Shown here: piece by piece, positions 1 through 10,768 of the stretch
How the letters are laid out: each line of letters opens with the position of its first letter
How positions within the stretch are numbered: position 1 is the first letter of the stretch
Assembly (NCBI RefSeq): GCF_910594005.1
Contig: NW_025316717.1
Coordinates: 1-64,000, forward strand
From: Cervus elaphus
Lineage: Eukaryota > Chordata > Mammalia > Artiodactyla > Cervidae
Reading direction: 5' to 3'
DNA: 64,000 nucleotides
Program-made: the position numbers and the translations under genes
Notes under the pieces: model-generated
The model's input: only the letters and a program-made list of their open reading frames with translations
The model's database searches: none
Told to the model about the DNA's origin: nothing

Positions 1-1390
1 GAAGAAACAGGGGAGAAGAATACGAGGAGCAAGAAAAAAAAAGCAAAATACAAAAACGAGGAGAACACAAGGGGCGAAAATCAGAGGAGGATCAACAGTA
101 TGCCACTACGTGGAGTAAGAGAAGTGTGAAAAACCCGAGGTGAAGAAACAGGGGAGAAGAATACGAGGAGCAAGAAAAAAAAAGCAAAATACAAAAACGA
201 GGAGAACACAAGGGGCGAAAATCAGAGGAGGATCAACAGTATGCCACTACGTGGAGGTAAGAGAAGTGTGAAAATGCTGATGCGAAGAAACAGGGGAGAA
301 GAATACGAGGAGCAAGAAAAAAAAAAGCAAAATACAGAAACGAGGGAGAACACAAGGGGCGAAAATCAGAGGAGGATCAACAGTATGCCACTACGTGGAG
401 TAAGAGAAGTGTGAAAAAACCCGAGGTGAAGAAACAGGGGAGAAGAATACGAGGAGCAAGAAAAAAAAAGCAAAATACAAAAACGAGGAGAACACAAGGG
501 GCGAAAATCAGAGGAGGATCAACAGTATGCCACTACGTGGAGTAAGAGAAGTGTGAAAAACCCGAGGCGAAGAAACCGGGGAGAAGAATACGAGGAGCAA
601 GAAAAAAAAAAGCAAAATACAAAAACGAGGAGAACACAAGGGGCGAAAATCAGAGGAGGATCAACAGTATGCCACTACGTGGAGTAAGAGAAGTGTGAAA
701 ATGCTGATGCGAAGAAACAGGGGAGAAGAATACGAGGAGCAAGAAAAAAAAAGCAAAATACAAAAACGAGGAGAACACAAGGGGCGAAAATCAGAGGAGG
801 ATCAACAGTATGCCACTACGTGGAGTAAGAGAAGTGTGAAAAACCCAAGGCGAAGAAACAGGGGAGAAGAATACGAGGAGCAAGAAAAAAAAAGCAAAAT
901 ACAAAAACGAGTAGAACACAAGCGCCGAAAATCAGAGGAGGATCAAAAGTGTGGCACTACGTGCAGTAAGAGAAGTGTGAAAAACCCGAGGCGAAGAAAC
1001 AGGGGAGAAGAATACGAGGAGCAAGAAAAAAAAAGCAAAATACAAAAACGAGGAGAACACAAGGGGCGAAAATCAGAGGAGGATCAACAGTATGCCACTA
1101 CGTGGAGTAAGAGAAGTGTGAAAAACCCGAGGCGAAGAAACAGGGGAGAAGAATACGAGGAGCAAGAAAAAGAAAAGCAAAATACAAAAACGAGGAGAAC
1201 ACAAGGGGCGAAAATCAGAGGAGGATCAAAAGTGTGGCACTACGTGGAGTAAGAGAAGCGAGAAAAAGCCGAGGTGAAGAAACACGGGAGAAGAATACGA
1301 GCAGCAAGAAAAAAAAAGCAAATTACAAAAACGAGGAGAACACAAGGGGCGAAAATCAGAGGAGGATCAACAGTATGCCACTACGAGAAG
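1..1390 (+). repeat. 141-bp purine-rich satellite array (U0, left-truncated)
   Basis: About ten tandem monomers begin with GAAGAAACAGGGG at 1, 142, 284, 428, 569, 711, 852, 993, 1134 and 1275. The spacing is 141 bp, with small departures of 142-144 bp near the left end. Diagnostic monomers occur in fixed order: one with TACAGAAACG near 333, one with GTAGAACACAAGCGCC near 910, one with AAAAAGAAAAGC near 1170, and a terminal monomer with AAACACGGG and GAGCAGCAAG near 1280-1310. The same order is seen in U1. The + strand is purine-rich. The last monomer breaks off at CCACTACGAGAAG and passes into the first 11-bp array. Confidence 0.95.
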
Positions 1391-1405
1391 CACGTGTTGC
1401 CCAGG
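1380..1405. other. Left junction: 141-bp purine monomer into 11-bp CACGTG array
   Basis: A complete monomer reads GCCACTACGTGGAGTAAG at this point. At the junction it reads GCCACTACGAGAAG and then CACGTGTTGCCCAGGTG. The same junction occurs before 7470, 14112, 20754 and 59948. Before 29647 and 37503 the form is TACGAGGAGCACGTG. The breakpoint is therefore the same in all seven units and lies at the monomer's own ACGTG. This fits a single founding event followed by amplification of the composite. Confidence 0.9.
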
Positions 1406-4400
1406 TGATGCCCACGTGATGCCCACGTGATTCCCACGTGTTGCCCACGTGATGCCCACGTGATTCTCACGTGTTGCCCACGTGATGCCCACGTGATTCC
1501 CACGTGATACCCACGTGATTACCACGTGTTGCCCACGTGATTCCCACGTGATGCGCACGTGATACCCACGTGATTCCCACGTGATTCCCACGTGATGACC
1601 ACGTGATTCCCACGTGTTTCCCACGTGTTACCCACGTGATTCACACCTGATTCTCACGTGACTCCCACGTGATTCCCACGTGATGCCCACGTGATTCCCA
1701 CGTGATGCCCACGTGATGCCCACGTGTTGCACACGTGACTCCCACGTGATTCTCTCGTGATTCCCACGTGATGCCCACGTGATTCCCACGTGACTCCCAC
1801 GTGATTCCCACGTGATGCCCACGTGATGCCCACGTGATTCCCACGTGATTCCCACGTGATTCCCACGTGATTCCCACGTGATTCCCACGTGATTTCCACG
1901 TATTGCACACGTGATGCCCACTTGATGCCCACGTGATTCCCACGTGTTGCCCACGTGATCCCCACGTGATTCCCACGTGATACCCAAGTGACTCCCACGT
2001 GTTGCCCACGTGATTCCCACGTGATTCCCACGTGATACCCACGTGATTCCCACGTGATTCCCACGTGATGCCCACGTGATTCCCACGTGTTTCCCACGTG
2101 TTTCCCACGTGATTCCCACGTGATTCCCACGTGATTCCCACGTGATTCCCACGTGATTCCCACGTGTTGCCCACGTGATGCCCACGTGATTCCCACGTGA
2201 TTCCCACGTGATGCCCACGTGATTCCCACGTGATTCCCACGTGTTGCACACGTGATGCCCACTTGATGCCCACGTGATTCCCACGTAATGCCCACGTGAT
2301 TCCCTCGTGATGCCCACGTGATTCCCACGTGATCCCCACGTGTTGCCCAGGTGATCCCCACGTGATTCCCACGTGATGCCCACGTGATACATACGTGATT
2401 CCCACGTGATGCCCACGTGATTCCCATGTGTTTCCCACATGTTGCCCACGTGATTCCCACCTGATTCTCACGTGACTCCCACGTGATTCCCACGTGATGC
2501 CCACGTGATGCCCACGTGATTCCCACGTGTTGCCCACGTGTTGCCCACGTGATTCCCACGTGATCCCCACGTGATTCCCAGGTGTTGCCCAAGTGATTCC
2601 CACGTGATTCCCACGTGTTGCCCACGTGATTCCCACGTGATGCCCACGTGATGCCCAAGTGATGCCCACGTGATTCCCACGTGATGCCCACGTGATTCCC
2701 ACGTGATACCCACGTGATTCCCACGTGTTGCCCACGTGATTCCCACGTGATGCCCACGTGATACCCACGTTATTCCCACGTGATTCCCACGTGATTCCCA
2801 CGTGATGCCCAAGTGACGCCCACGTGATTCCCACGTGATGCCCACGTGATTCCCACGTGATTCCCACGTGTTGCCCACGTGATTCCCACGTGACTCCCAC
2901 GTGATTCCCACGTGATGCCCACGTGATTCCCACGTGACTCCCACGTGATTCCCACGTGATGCCCACGTGATGCCCACGTGTTGCCCACGTGATTCCCACG
3001 TGATTCCCACGTGATTTCCACGTGTTGCACACGTGATGCCCACTTGATGCGCACGTGATTCCCACGTGATGCCCACGTGATTCCCTCGTGATGCCCACGT
3101 GATACCCACGTGATGCCCACGTGATGCCCACGTGATTCCCACGTGATACCCACGTGATGCCCACGTGATGCCCACGTGTTGCCCACGTGATTCCCACGTG
3201 ATTCCCGCGTGATTCCCACGTGTTGCACACGTGTTGCCCTCGTGATCCCCACGTGATTCCCACGTGATACCCACGTGATTCCCACGTGTTGCCCACGTGA
3301 TTCCCACGTGATGCCCACGTGATACCCACGTGATTCCCACGTGATTCCCACGTGATGCCCACGTGATTCCCACGTGTTTCCCACGTGTTGCCCACGTGAT
3401 TCCCACCTGATTCTCACGTGACTCCCACGTGATTCCCACGTGATGCCCACGTGATTCCCACGTGATGCCCACGTGATGCCCACGTGTTGCATACGTGACT
3501 CCCACGTGATTCTCTTGTGATTCCCACGTGATGCCCACGTGATTCCCACGTGTTGCCCACGTGATGGCCACGTGTTGCCCACGTGATTCCCACGTGATGC
3601 CCACGTGATTCCCACGTGATTCCCACGTGACGCCCACGTGATTCCCACCTGATTCTCACGTGACTCCCACGTGATTCCCACGTGATGCCCACGTGATGCC
3701 CACGTGTTGCACACGTGACTCCCACGTGATTCTCTCGTGATTCCCACGTGATGCCCACGTGATTCCCACGTGACTCCCACGTGATTCCCACGTGATGCCC
3801 ACGTGATGCCCACGTGTTGCCCACGTGATTCCCACGTGATGCCCACGTGATGCCCACGTGATTCCCACGGGTGCCCCCGTGATGCCCACGTGATGCCCAC
3901 GTGATTCCCACGTGTTGCCAACCTGATGCCCACGTGATTCCCACGTGATGCCCACGTGATTCCCACGTGTTTCCCACGTGATGCCCACTTGATTCCTACG
4001 TGATTCCCACGTGATTCACACGTGATGCCCACGTGATTCCCACGTGTTGCCCACGTGATTCCCACGTGATGCCCACGTGATACCCACGTGATTCCCACGT
4101 GATTCCCACGTGATTCCCACGTGATTCCCACGTGATTCCCACGTGTTTCCCACGTGTTGCCCACGTGATTCCCACCTGATTCTCACGTGACTCCCACGTG
4201 ATTCCCACGTGAGGCCCACGTGATGCCCACGTGTTGCACACGTGACTCCCACGTGATTCTCTCGTGATTCCCACGTGATGCCCACGTGATTCCCACGTGA
4301 CTCCCACGTGATTCCCACGTGATGCCCACGTGATGCCCACGTGATTCCCACGTGATTCCCACGTGTTGCCCACGTGTTGCCCACGTGATGCCCACGTGAT

Positions 4401-4689
4401 TCCCGAGTGATTCCCACGTGATTCCCACGTAATACCCACGTGATGCCCACGTGATGCCCACGTGATTCCCACGTGTTGCCCACGTGATGCCCACTTGATT
4501 CCCACGTGATTCCCACGCGTTGCCCACGTGATGCCCACGTGATTCCCACGTGATTCCCACGTGATCCCCACGTGTTGCCCAGGTGATCCCCACGTGATTC
4601 CCACGTGATGCCCACGTGATACCCACGTGATTCCCACGTGATGCCCACGTGATTCCCACGTGATGCTCAAGTGATACCCACGGGATCAT
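1391..4689. repeat. 11-bp CACGTG satellite array, U1 (3,299 bp)
   Basis: About 300 tandem copies of CCCACGTGATT and its variants (ATG, TTG, ATA, ACT, ATC, ACG after CACGTG). The core is the palindrome CACGTG, the E-box/G-box bound by many bHLH and plant bZIP factors. Occasional core variants (CACTTG, CTCGTG, CAGGTG, CAAGTG, CACCTG, CACATG) sit at fixed places that recur in other units. Sub-blocks open with CACCTGATTCTCACGTGAC at 1644, 2458, 3404, 3646 and 4173. Most of these spacings are exact or near multiples of 11 (814, 946, 242, 527). The length is identical in U1, U2 and U3. All three minus-strand frames are largely open, but this is a property of the repeat. Confidence 0.96.
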
Positions 4690-4710
4690 AGGAGCATCAA
4701 AAGTGTGAAA
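4660..4710. other. Right junction: 11-bp array into diverged purine satellite
   Basis: The array ends with a degenerate run, GATGCTCAAGTGATACCC then ACGGGATCATAGGAGC, and passes directly into AAAAGTGTGAAAATACGAGG of the purine satellite. The same junction is seen near 10768, 17410, 25883, 34722 and 56605. The degenerate last monomers (CTCAAGTG, CACGGG) are typical of array edges that escape homogenisation. Conservation in all six complete copies shows that the composite unit, not each array separately, was amplified. Confidence 0.92.
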
Positions 4711-5940
4711 ATACGAGGAGCAAGTAAAGTGTGAAAAATCCCAGGAGTAGAAAAATGGGAGAAAAATACGAGGAGCAAAAAAGAAACCAAAACAAAAATA
4801 TACGAGGAGCAGAAAAGGGGGGAAAATAAGAGGAGTATCAAAAGTGTGACAATACGAGGAGCAAGAAAAGTGTGAAAAAACCCAGGAGGAGAAATAGGGG
4901 AGAAAAATATGAGGAGCAAAAAAAAAAAAACAGAAATATACGAGAAGAAGAAAAGTGGGGAAAATGAGTGGAGCCTCAAAAGTGTGAAAACACGAGGAGA
5001 AAGAAAATTGTGAAAAACACGAGGAGCAAGAAAAGGGAAGAAATATACGAGGAGCAAAAGAAAAAAAACAAAAACAAAAAATACGAGGAGCAGAAAAGTG
5101 TGAAAAATAAGAGGAGCATCAAAAGTGTGAAAATACGAGGAGCAAGAAAACTGTGAAAAACACGAGGAGCAAGAAAAGGGAAGAAACATATGAGGAGCAA
5201 AAAAAAAAAAAAAACAGAAAAATACGAGGAGCAGAAAAGTGTGAAAAATAAAGGAGCATCAAAAGTGTGAAAATACGAGGAGCAAGAAAAGTGTGAAAAA
5301 CCCGAGGTGAAGAAAAAGGCGAGAAGAATACGAGGAGCAAAAAAACTAAAAACAGAGAAATACGAGGAGCAGAAAAGGGTGAAAAATAAGGGGAGCATCA
5401 AAAGTGTGCAAATACGAGGAGCAATAAATGTATGAAAAATCCCAGGAGCAGGAAAAGGGGAGAAAAATACGAGGAACAACAAAAAAAAAAACAGAAAAAT
5501 ACGACGAGCAAGAAAAGTTTGAAAAACACGAGAAGAAAAAGGGGGAGAAAAATACAAGGAGTAAAAAAAAAAAAAAAAAAAAAGAAAAATACGAGGAGCA
5601 GACAAGGGGGGAAAATCAGAGGAGGATCAACAGTATGCCACTACGAAGAGAAAGAGCAGTGTGAAAAACCCGAAGCGAAGAAACAGGGGAGAAGAATGCG
5701 AGGAGCAAGAAAAAAAAAGCAAAAGACAAAAATGAGGAGCAGACAAGGGGGGAAAATCAGAGGAGGATCAACAGTATGCCACGACGAGGAGCAAGAGCAG
5801 TGTGAAAAACCCGAGGCGAAGAATACGAGGAGCAAGAAAAAAAAGCAAAAGACATAAACGAGGAGCAGACAAAGGGGGAAAATCAGAGGAGAATCAACAG
5901 TATGAAACTACGAGGAGCAAGAGCAGTGTGAAAAACCCGA
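4690..5940 (+). repeat. Diverged ~140-bp purine satellite plus transitional monomers, U1
   Basis: Monomers recur about every 140 bp; the GGAGCATCAAAAGTGTG-type motif appears near 4690, 4831, 4971, 5111, 5251 and 5391. Each monomer carries about three copies of TACGAGGAGCA and of AAAAGTGTGAAAA (TACGAGG at 5223, 5274, 5329, 5361 and 5413), so the 140-bp unit is itself built from sub-repeats. From about 5584 the monomers become transitional: GAGCAGACAAGGGGGG followed by AGAGGAGGATCAACAG, bridging to the 141-bp type. Similarity to the 141-bp monomer is clear (GTGTGAAAAACCCGAGGTG, AATACGAGGAGCAAGAAAA), so these are older relatives of one family. Confidence 0.9.
5563..5583 (+). repeat. A-tract (21 A), U1
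   Basis: An uninterrupted run of 21 A follows AAGGAGT and precedes GAAAAATACGAGG. It lies at the same structural position in every unit, between diverged and transitional monomers. Its length differs between units (19-22), as expected for homopolymer slippage or sequencing uncertainty. Confidence 0.95.
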
Positions 5941-7469
5941 GGCGAACAAACAGGGGAGAAGAATAAGAGGAGCAAGAAAAAAAAAGCAAAATACAAAAAC
6001 GAGGAGAACACAAGGGGCGAAAATCAGAGGAGGATCAAAAGTGTGGCACTACGTGGAGTAAGAGAAGTGTGAAAAACCCGAGGTGAAGAAACAGGGGAGA
6101 AGAATACGAGGAGCAAGAAAAAAAAAGCAAAATACAAAAACGAGGAGAACACAAGGGGCGAAAATCAGAGGAGGATCAACAGTATGCCACTACGTGGAGT
6201 AAGAGAAGTGTGAAAAACCCGAGGTGAAGAAACAGGGGAGAAGAATACGAGGAGCAAGAAAAAAAAAGCAAAATACAAAAACGAGGAGAACACAAGGGGC
6301 GAAAATCAGAGGAGGATCAACAGTATGCCACTACGTGGAGTAAGAGAAGTGTGAAAATGCTGATGCGAAGAAACAGGGGAGAAGAATACGAGGAGCAAGA
6401 AAAAAAAAGCAAAATACAGAAACGAGGAGAACACAAGGGGCGAAAATCAGAGGAGGATCAACAGTATGCCACTACGTGGAGTAAGAGAAGTGTGAAAAAC
6501 CCGAGGTGAAGAAACAGGGGAGAAGAATACGAGGAGCAAGAAAAAAAAAGCAAAATACAAAAACGAGGAGAACACAAGGGGCGAAAATCAGAGGAGGATC
6601 AACAGTATGCCACTACGTGGAGTAAGAGAAGTGTGAAAAACCCGAGGCGAAGAAACAGGGGAGAAGAATACGAGGAGCAAGAAAAAAAAAGCAAAATACA
6701 AAAACGAGGAGAACACAAGGGGCGAAAATCAGAGGAGGATCAACAGTATGCCACTACGTGGAGTAAGAGAAGTGTGAAAATGCTGATGCGAAGAAACAGG
6801 GGAGAAGAATACGAGGAGCAAGAAAAAAAAAGCAAAATACAAAAACGAGGAGAACACAAGGGGCGAAAATCAGAGGAGGATCAACAGTATGCCACTACGT
6901 GGAGTAAGAGAAGTGTGAAAAACCCAAGGCGAAGAAACAGGGGAGAAGAATACGAGGAGCAAGAAACAAAAAGCAAAATACAAAAACGAGTAGAACACAA
7001 GCGCCGAAAATCAGAGGAGGATCAAAAGTGTGGCACTACGTGCAGTAAGAGAAGTGTGAAAAACCCGAGGCGAAGAAACAGGGGAGAAGAATACGAGGAG
7101 CAAGAAAAAAAAAGCAAAATACAAAAACGAGGAGAACACAAGGGGCGAAAATCAGAGGAGGATCAACAGTATGCCACTACGTGGAGTAAGAGAAGTGTGA
7201 AAAACCCGAGGCGAAGAAACAGGGGAGAAGAATACGAGGAGCAAGAAAAAGAAAAGCAAAATACAAAAACGAGGAGAACACAAGGGGCGAAAATCAGAGG
7301 AGGATCAAAAGTGTGGCACTACGTGGAGTAAGAGAAGCGAGAAAAAGCCGAGGTGAAGAAACACGGGAGAAGAATACGAGCAGCAAGAAAAAAAAAGCAA
7401 ATTACAAAAACGAGGAGAACACAAGGGGCGAAAATCAGAGGAGGATCAACAGTATGCCACTACGAGAAG
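5941..7469 (+). repeat. 141-bp purine-rich satellite array, U1 (~11 monomers)
   Basis: The homogenised zone starts at GGCGAACAAACAGGGG and runs 1,529 bp to the next CACGTG array. It carries the same ordered variant monomers as U0: TACAGAAACG near 6415, GTAGAACACAAGCGCC near 6990, AAAAAGAAAAGC, then the terminal AAACACGGG monomer. Because 141 is 3 x 47, one + frame can stay open over successive monomers (for example 6633-7331). It closes wherever AGGCGAAG becomes AGGTGAAG (CGA to TGA). Confidence 0.94.
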
Positions 7470-10400
7470 CACGTGTTGCCCAGGTGATGCCCACGTGATG
7501 CCCACGTGATTCCCACGTGTTGCCCACGTGATGCCCACGTGATTCTCACGTGTTGCCCACGTGATGCCCACGTGATTCCCACGTGATACCCACGTGATTA
7601 CCACGTGTTGCCCACGTGATTCCCACGTGATGCGCACGTGATACCCACGTGATTCCCACGTGATTCCCACGTGATGACCACGTGATTCCCACGTGTTTCC
7701 CACGTGTTACCCACGTGATTCACACCTGATTCTCACGTGACTCCCACGTGATTCCCACGTGATGCCCACGTGATTCCCACGTGATGCCCACGTGATGCCC
7801 ACGTGTTGCACACGTGACTCCCACGTGATTCTCTCGTGATTCCCACGTGATGCCCACGTGATTCCCACGTGACTCCCACGTGATTCCCACGTGATGCCCA
7901 CGTGATGCCCACGTGATTCCCACGTGATTCCCACGTGATTCCCACGTGATTCCCACGTGATTCCCACGTGATTTCCACGTATTGCACACGTGATGCCCAC
8001 TTGATGCCCACGTGATTCCCACGTGTTGCCCACGTGATCCCCACGTGATTCCCACGTGATACCCAAGTGACTCCCACGTGTTGCCCACGTGATTCCCACG
8101 TGATGCCCACGTGATACCCACGTGATTCCCACGTGATTCCCACGTGATGCCCACGTGATTCCCACGTGATTCCCACGTGTTTCCCACGTGATTCCCACGT
8201 GATTCCCACGTGATTCCCACGTGATTCCCACGTGATTCCCACGTGTTGCCCACGTGATGCCCACGTGATTCCCACGTGATTCCCACGTGATGCCCACGTG
8301 ATTCCCACGTGATTCCCACGTGTTGCACACGTGATGCCCACTTGATGCCCACGTGATTCCCACGTAATGCCCACGTGATTCCCTCGTGATGCCCACGTGA
8401 TTCCCACGTGATCCCCACGTGTTGCCCAGGTGATCCCCACGTGATTCCCACGTGATGCCCACGTGATACATACGTGATTCCCACGTGATGCCCACGTGAT
8501 TCCCATGTGTTTCCCACATGTTGCCCACGTGATTCCCACCTGATTCTCACGTGACTCCCACGTGATTCCCACGTGATGCCCACGTGATGCCCACGTGATT
8601 CCCACGTGTTGCCCACGTGTTGCCCACGTGATTCCCACGTGATTCCCACGTGATTCCCAGGTGTTGCCCAAGTGATTCCCACGTGATTCCCACGTGTTGC
8701 CCACGTGATTCCCACGTGATGCCCACGTGATGCCCACGTGATGCCCACGTGATTCCCACGTGATGCCCACGTGATTCCCACGTGATACCCACGTGATTCC
8801 CACGTGTTGCCCACGTGATTCCCACGTGATGCCCACGTGATACCCACGTTATTCCCACGTGATTCCCACGTGATTCCCACGTGATGCCCAAGTGACGCCC
8901 ACGTGATTCCCACGTGATGCCCACGTGATTCCCACGTGATTCCCACGTGTTGCCCACGTGATTCCCACGTGACTCCCACGTGATTCCCACGTGATGCCCA
9001 CGTGATTCCCACGTGACTCCCACGTGATTCCCACGTGATGCCCACGTGATGCCCACGTGTTGCCCACGTGATTCCCACGTGATTCCCACGTGATTTCCAC
9101 GTGTTGCACACGTGATGCCCACTTGATGCGCACGTGATTCCCACGTGATGCCCACGTGATTCCCTCGTGATGCCCACGTGATACCCACGTGATGCCCACG
9201 TGATGCCCACGTGATTCCCACGTGATACCCACGTGATGCCCACGTGATGCCCACGTGTTGCCCACGTGATTCCCACGTGATTCCCGCGTGATTCCCACGT
9301 GTTGCACACGTGTTGCCCTCGTGATCCCCACGTGATTCCCACGTGATACCCACGTGATTCCCACGTGTTGCCCACGTGATTCCCACGTGATGCCCACGTG
9401 ATACCCACGTGATTCCCACGTGATTCCCACGTGATGCCCACGTGATTCCCACGTGTTTCCCACGTGTTGCCCACGTGATTCCCACCTGATTCTCACGTGA
9501 CTCCCACGTGATTCCCACGTGATGCCCACGTGATTCCCACGTGATGCCCACGTGATGCCCACGTGTTGCATACGTGACTCCCACGTGATTCTCTTGTGAT
9601 TCCCACGTGATGCCCACGTGATTCCCACGTGTTGCCCACGTGATGGCCACGTGTTGCCCACGTGATTCCCACGTGATGCCCACGTGATTCCCACGTGATT
9701 ACCACGTGACGCCCACGTGATTCCCACCTGATTCTCACGTGACTCCCACGTGATTCCCACGTGATGCCCACGTGATGCCCACGTGTTGCACACGTGACTC
9801 CCACGTGATTCTCTCGTGATTCCCACGTGATGCCCACGTGATTCCCACGTGACTCCCACGTGATTCCCACGTGATGCCCACGTGATGCCCACGTGTTGCC
9901 CACGTGATTCCCACGTGATGCCCACGTGATGCCCACGTGATTCCCACGGTTGCCCACGTGATGCCCACGTGATGCCCACGTGATTCCCACGTGTTGCCAA
10001 CCTGATGCCCACGTGATTCCCACGTGATGCCCACGTGATTCCCACGTGTTTCCCACGTGATGCCCACTTGATTCCTACGTGATTCCCACGTGATTCACAC
10101 GTGATGCCCACGTGATTCCCACGTGTTGCCCACGTGATTCCCACGTGATGCCCACTTGATACCCACGTGATTCCCACGTGATTCCCACGTGATTCCCACG
10201 TGATTCCCACGTGATTCCCACGTGTTTCCCACGTGTTGCCCACGTGATTCCCACCTGATTCTCACGTGACTCCCACGTGATTCCCACGTGAGGCCCACGT
10301 GATGCCCACGTGTTGCACACGTGACTCCCACGTGATTCTCTCGTGATTCCCACGTGATGCCCACGTGATTCCCACGTGACTCCCACGTGATTCCCACGTG

Positions 10401-10768
10401 ATGCCCACGTGATGCCCACGTGATTCCCACGTGATTCCCACGTGTTGCCCACGTGTTGCCCACGTGATGTCCACGTGATTCCCGAGTGATTCCCACGTGA
10501 TTCCCACGTAATACCCACGTGATGCCCACGTGATGCCCACGTGATTCCCACGTGTTGCCCACGTGATGCCCACTTGATTCCCACGTGATTCCCACGCGTT
10601 GCCCACGTGATACCCACGTGATTCCCACGTGATTCCCACGTGATCCCCACGTGTTGCCCAGGTGATCCCCACGTGATTCCCACGTGATGCCCACGTGATA
10701 CCCACGTGATTCCCACGTGATGCCCACGTGATTCCCACGTGATGCTCAAGTGATACCCACGGGATCAT
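7470..10768. repeat. 11-bp CACGTG satellite array, U2 (3,299 bp)
   Basis: The same length and variant order as the U1 array, shifted by 6,079 bp, with scattered substitutions only. One informative irregular site is at 9941-9960, where U2 reads TTCCCACGGTTGCCCACGTG and U1 reads CACGGGTGCCCCCGTG near 3867. There are about 300 monomers. Confidence 0.96.

Noticed and set aside
1391..4689. CRISPR-like array of short direct repeats
   Set aside because: The unit is only 11 bp with no unique spacers, is palindromic, and runs for kilobases. There are no cas genes or leader. It is a simple satellite.
1391..4689. Telomere repeat
   Set aside because: CCCACGTGATT bears no resemblance to TTAGGG/TTTAGGG-type telomere motifs. 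It alternates internally with another satellite rather than ending a molecule.
5563..5583. Poly-A tail of a retroposed insertion
   Set aside because: The A-run lies inside purine satellite with the same monomer type on both sides and no target-site duplication. It is more simply an expanded A-tract of the monomer.
6633..7331. + strand frame of 232 codons made of a 47-residue charged repeat
   Set aside because: The 141-bp period is a multiple of three, so one frame stays open by default. It is broken irregularly by CGA to TGA changes in neighbouring monomers, and no flanking gene structure is visible. I report it only as a finding.
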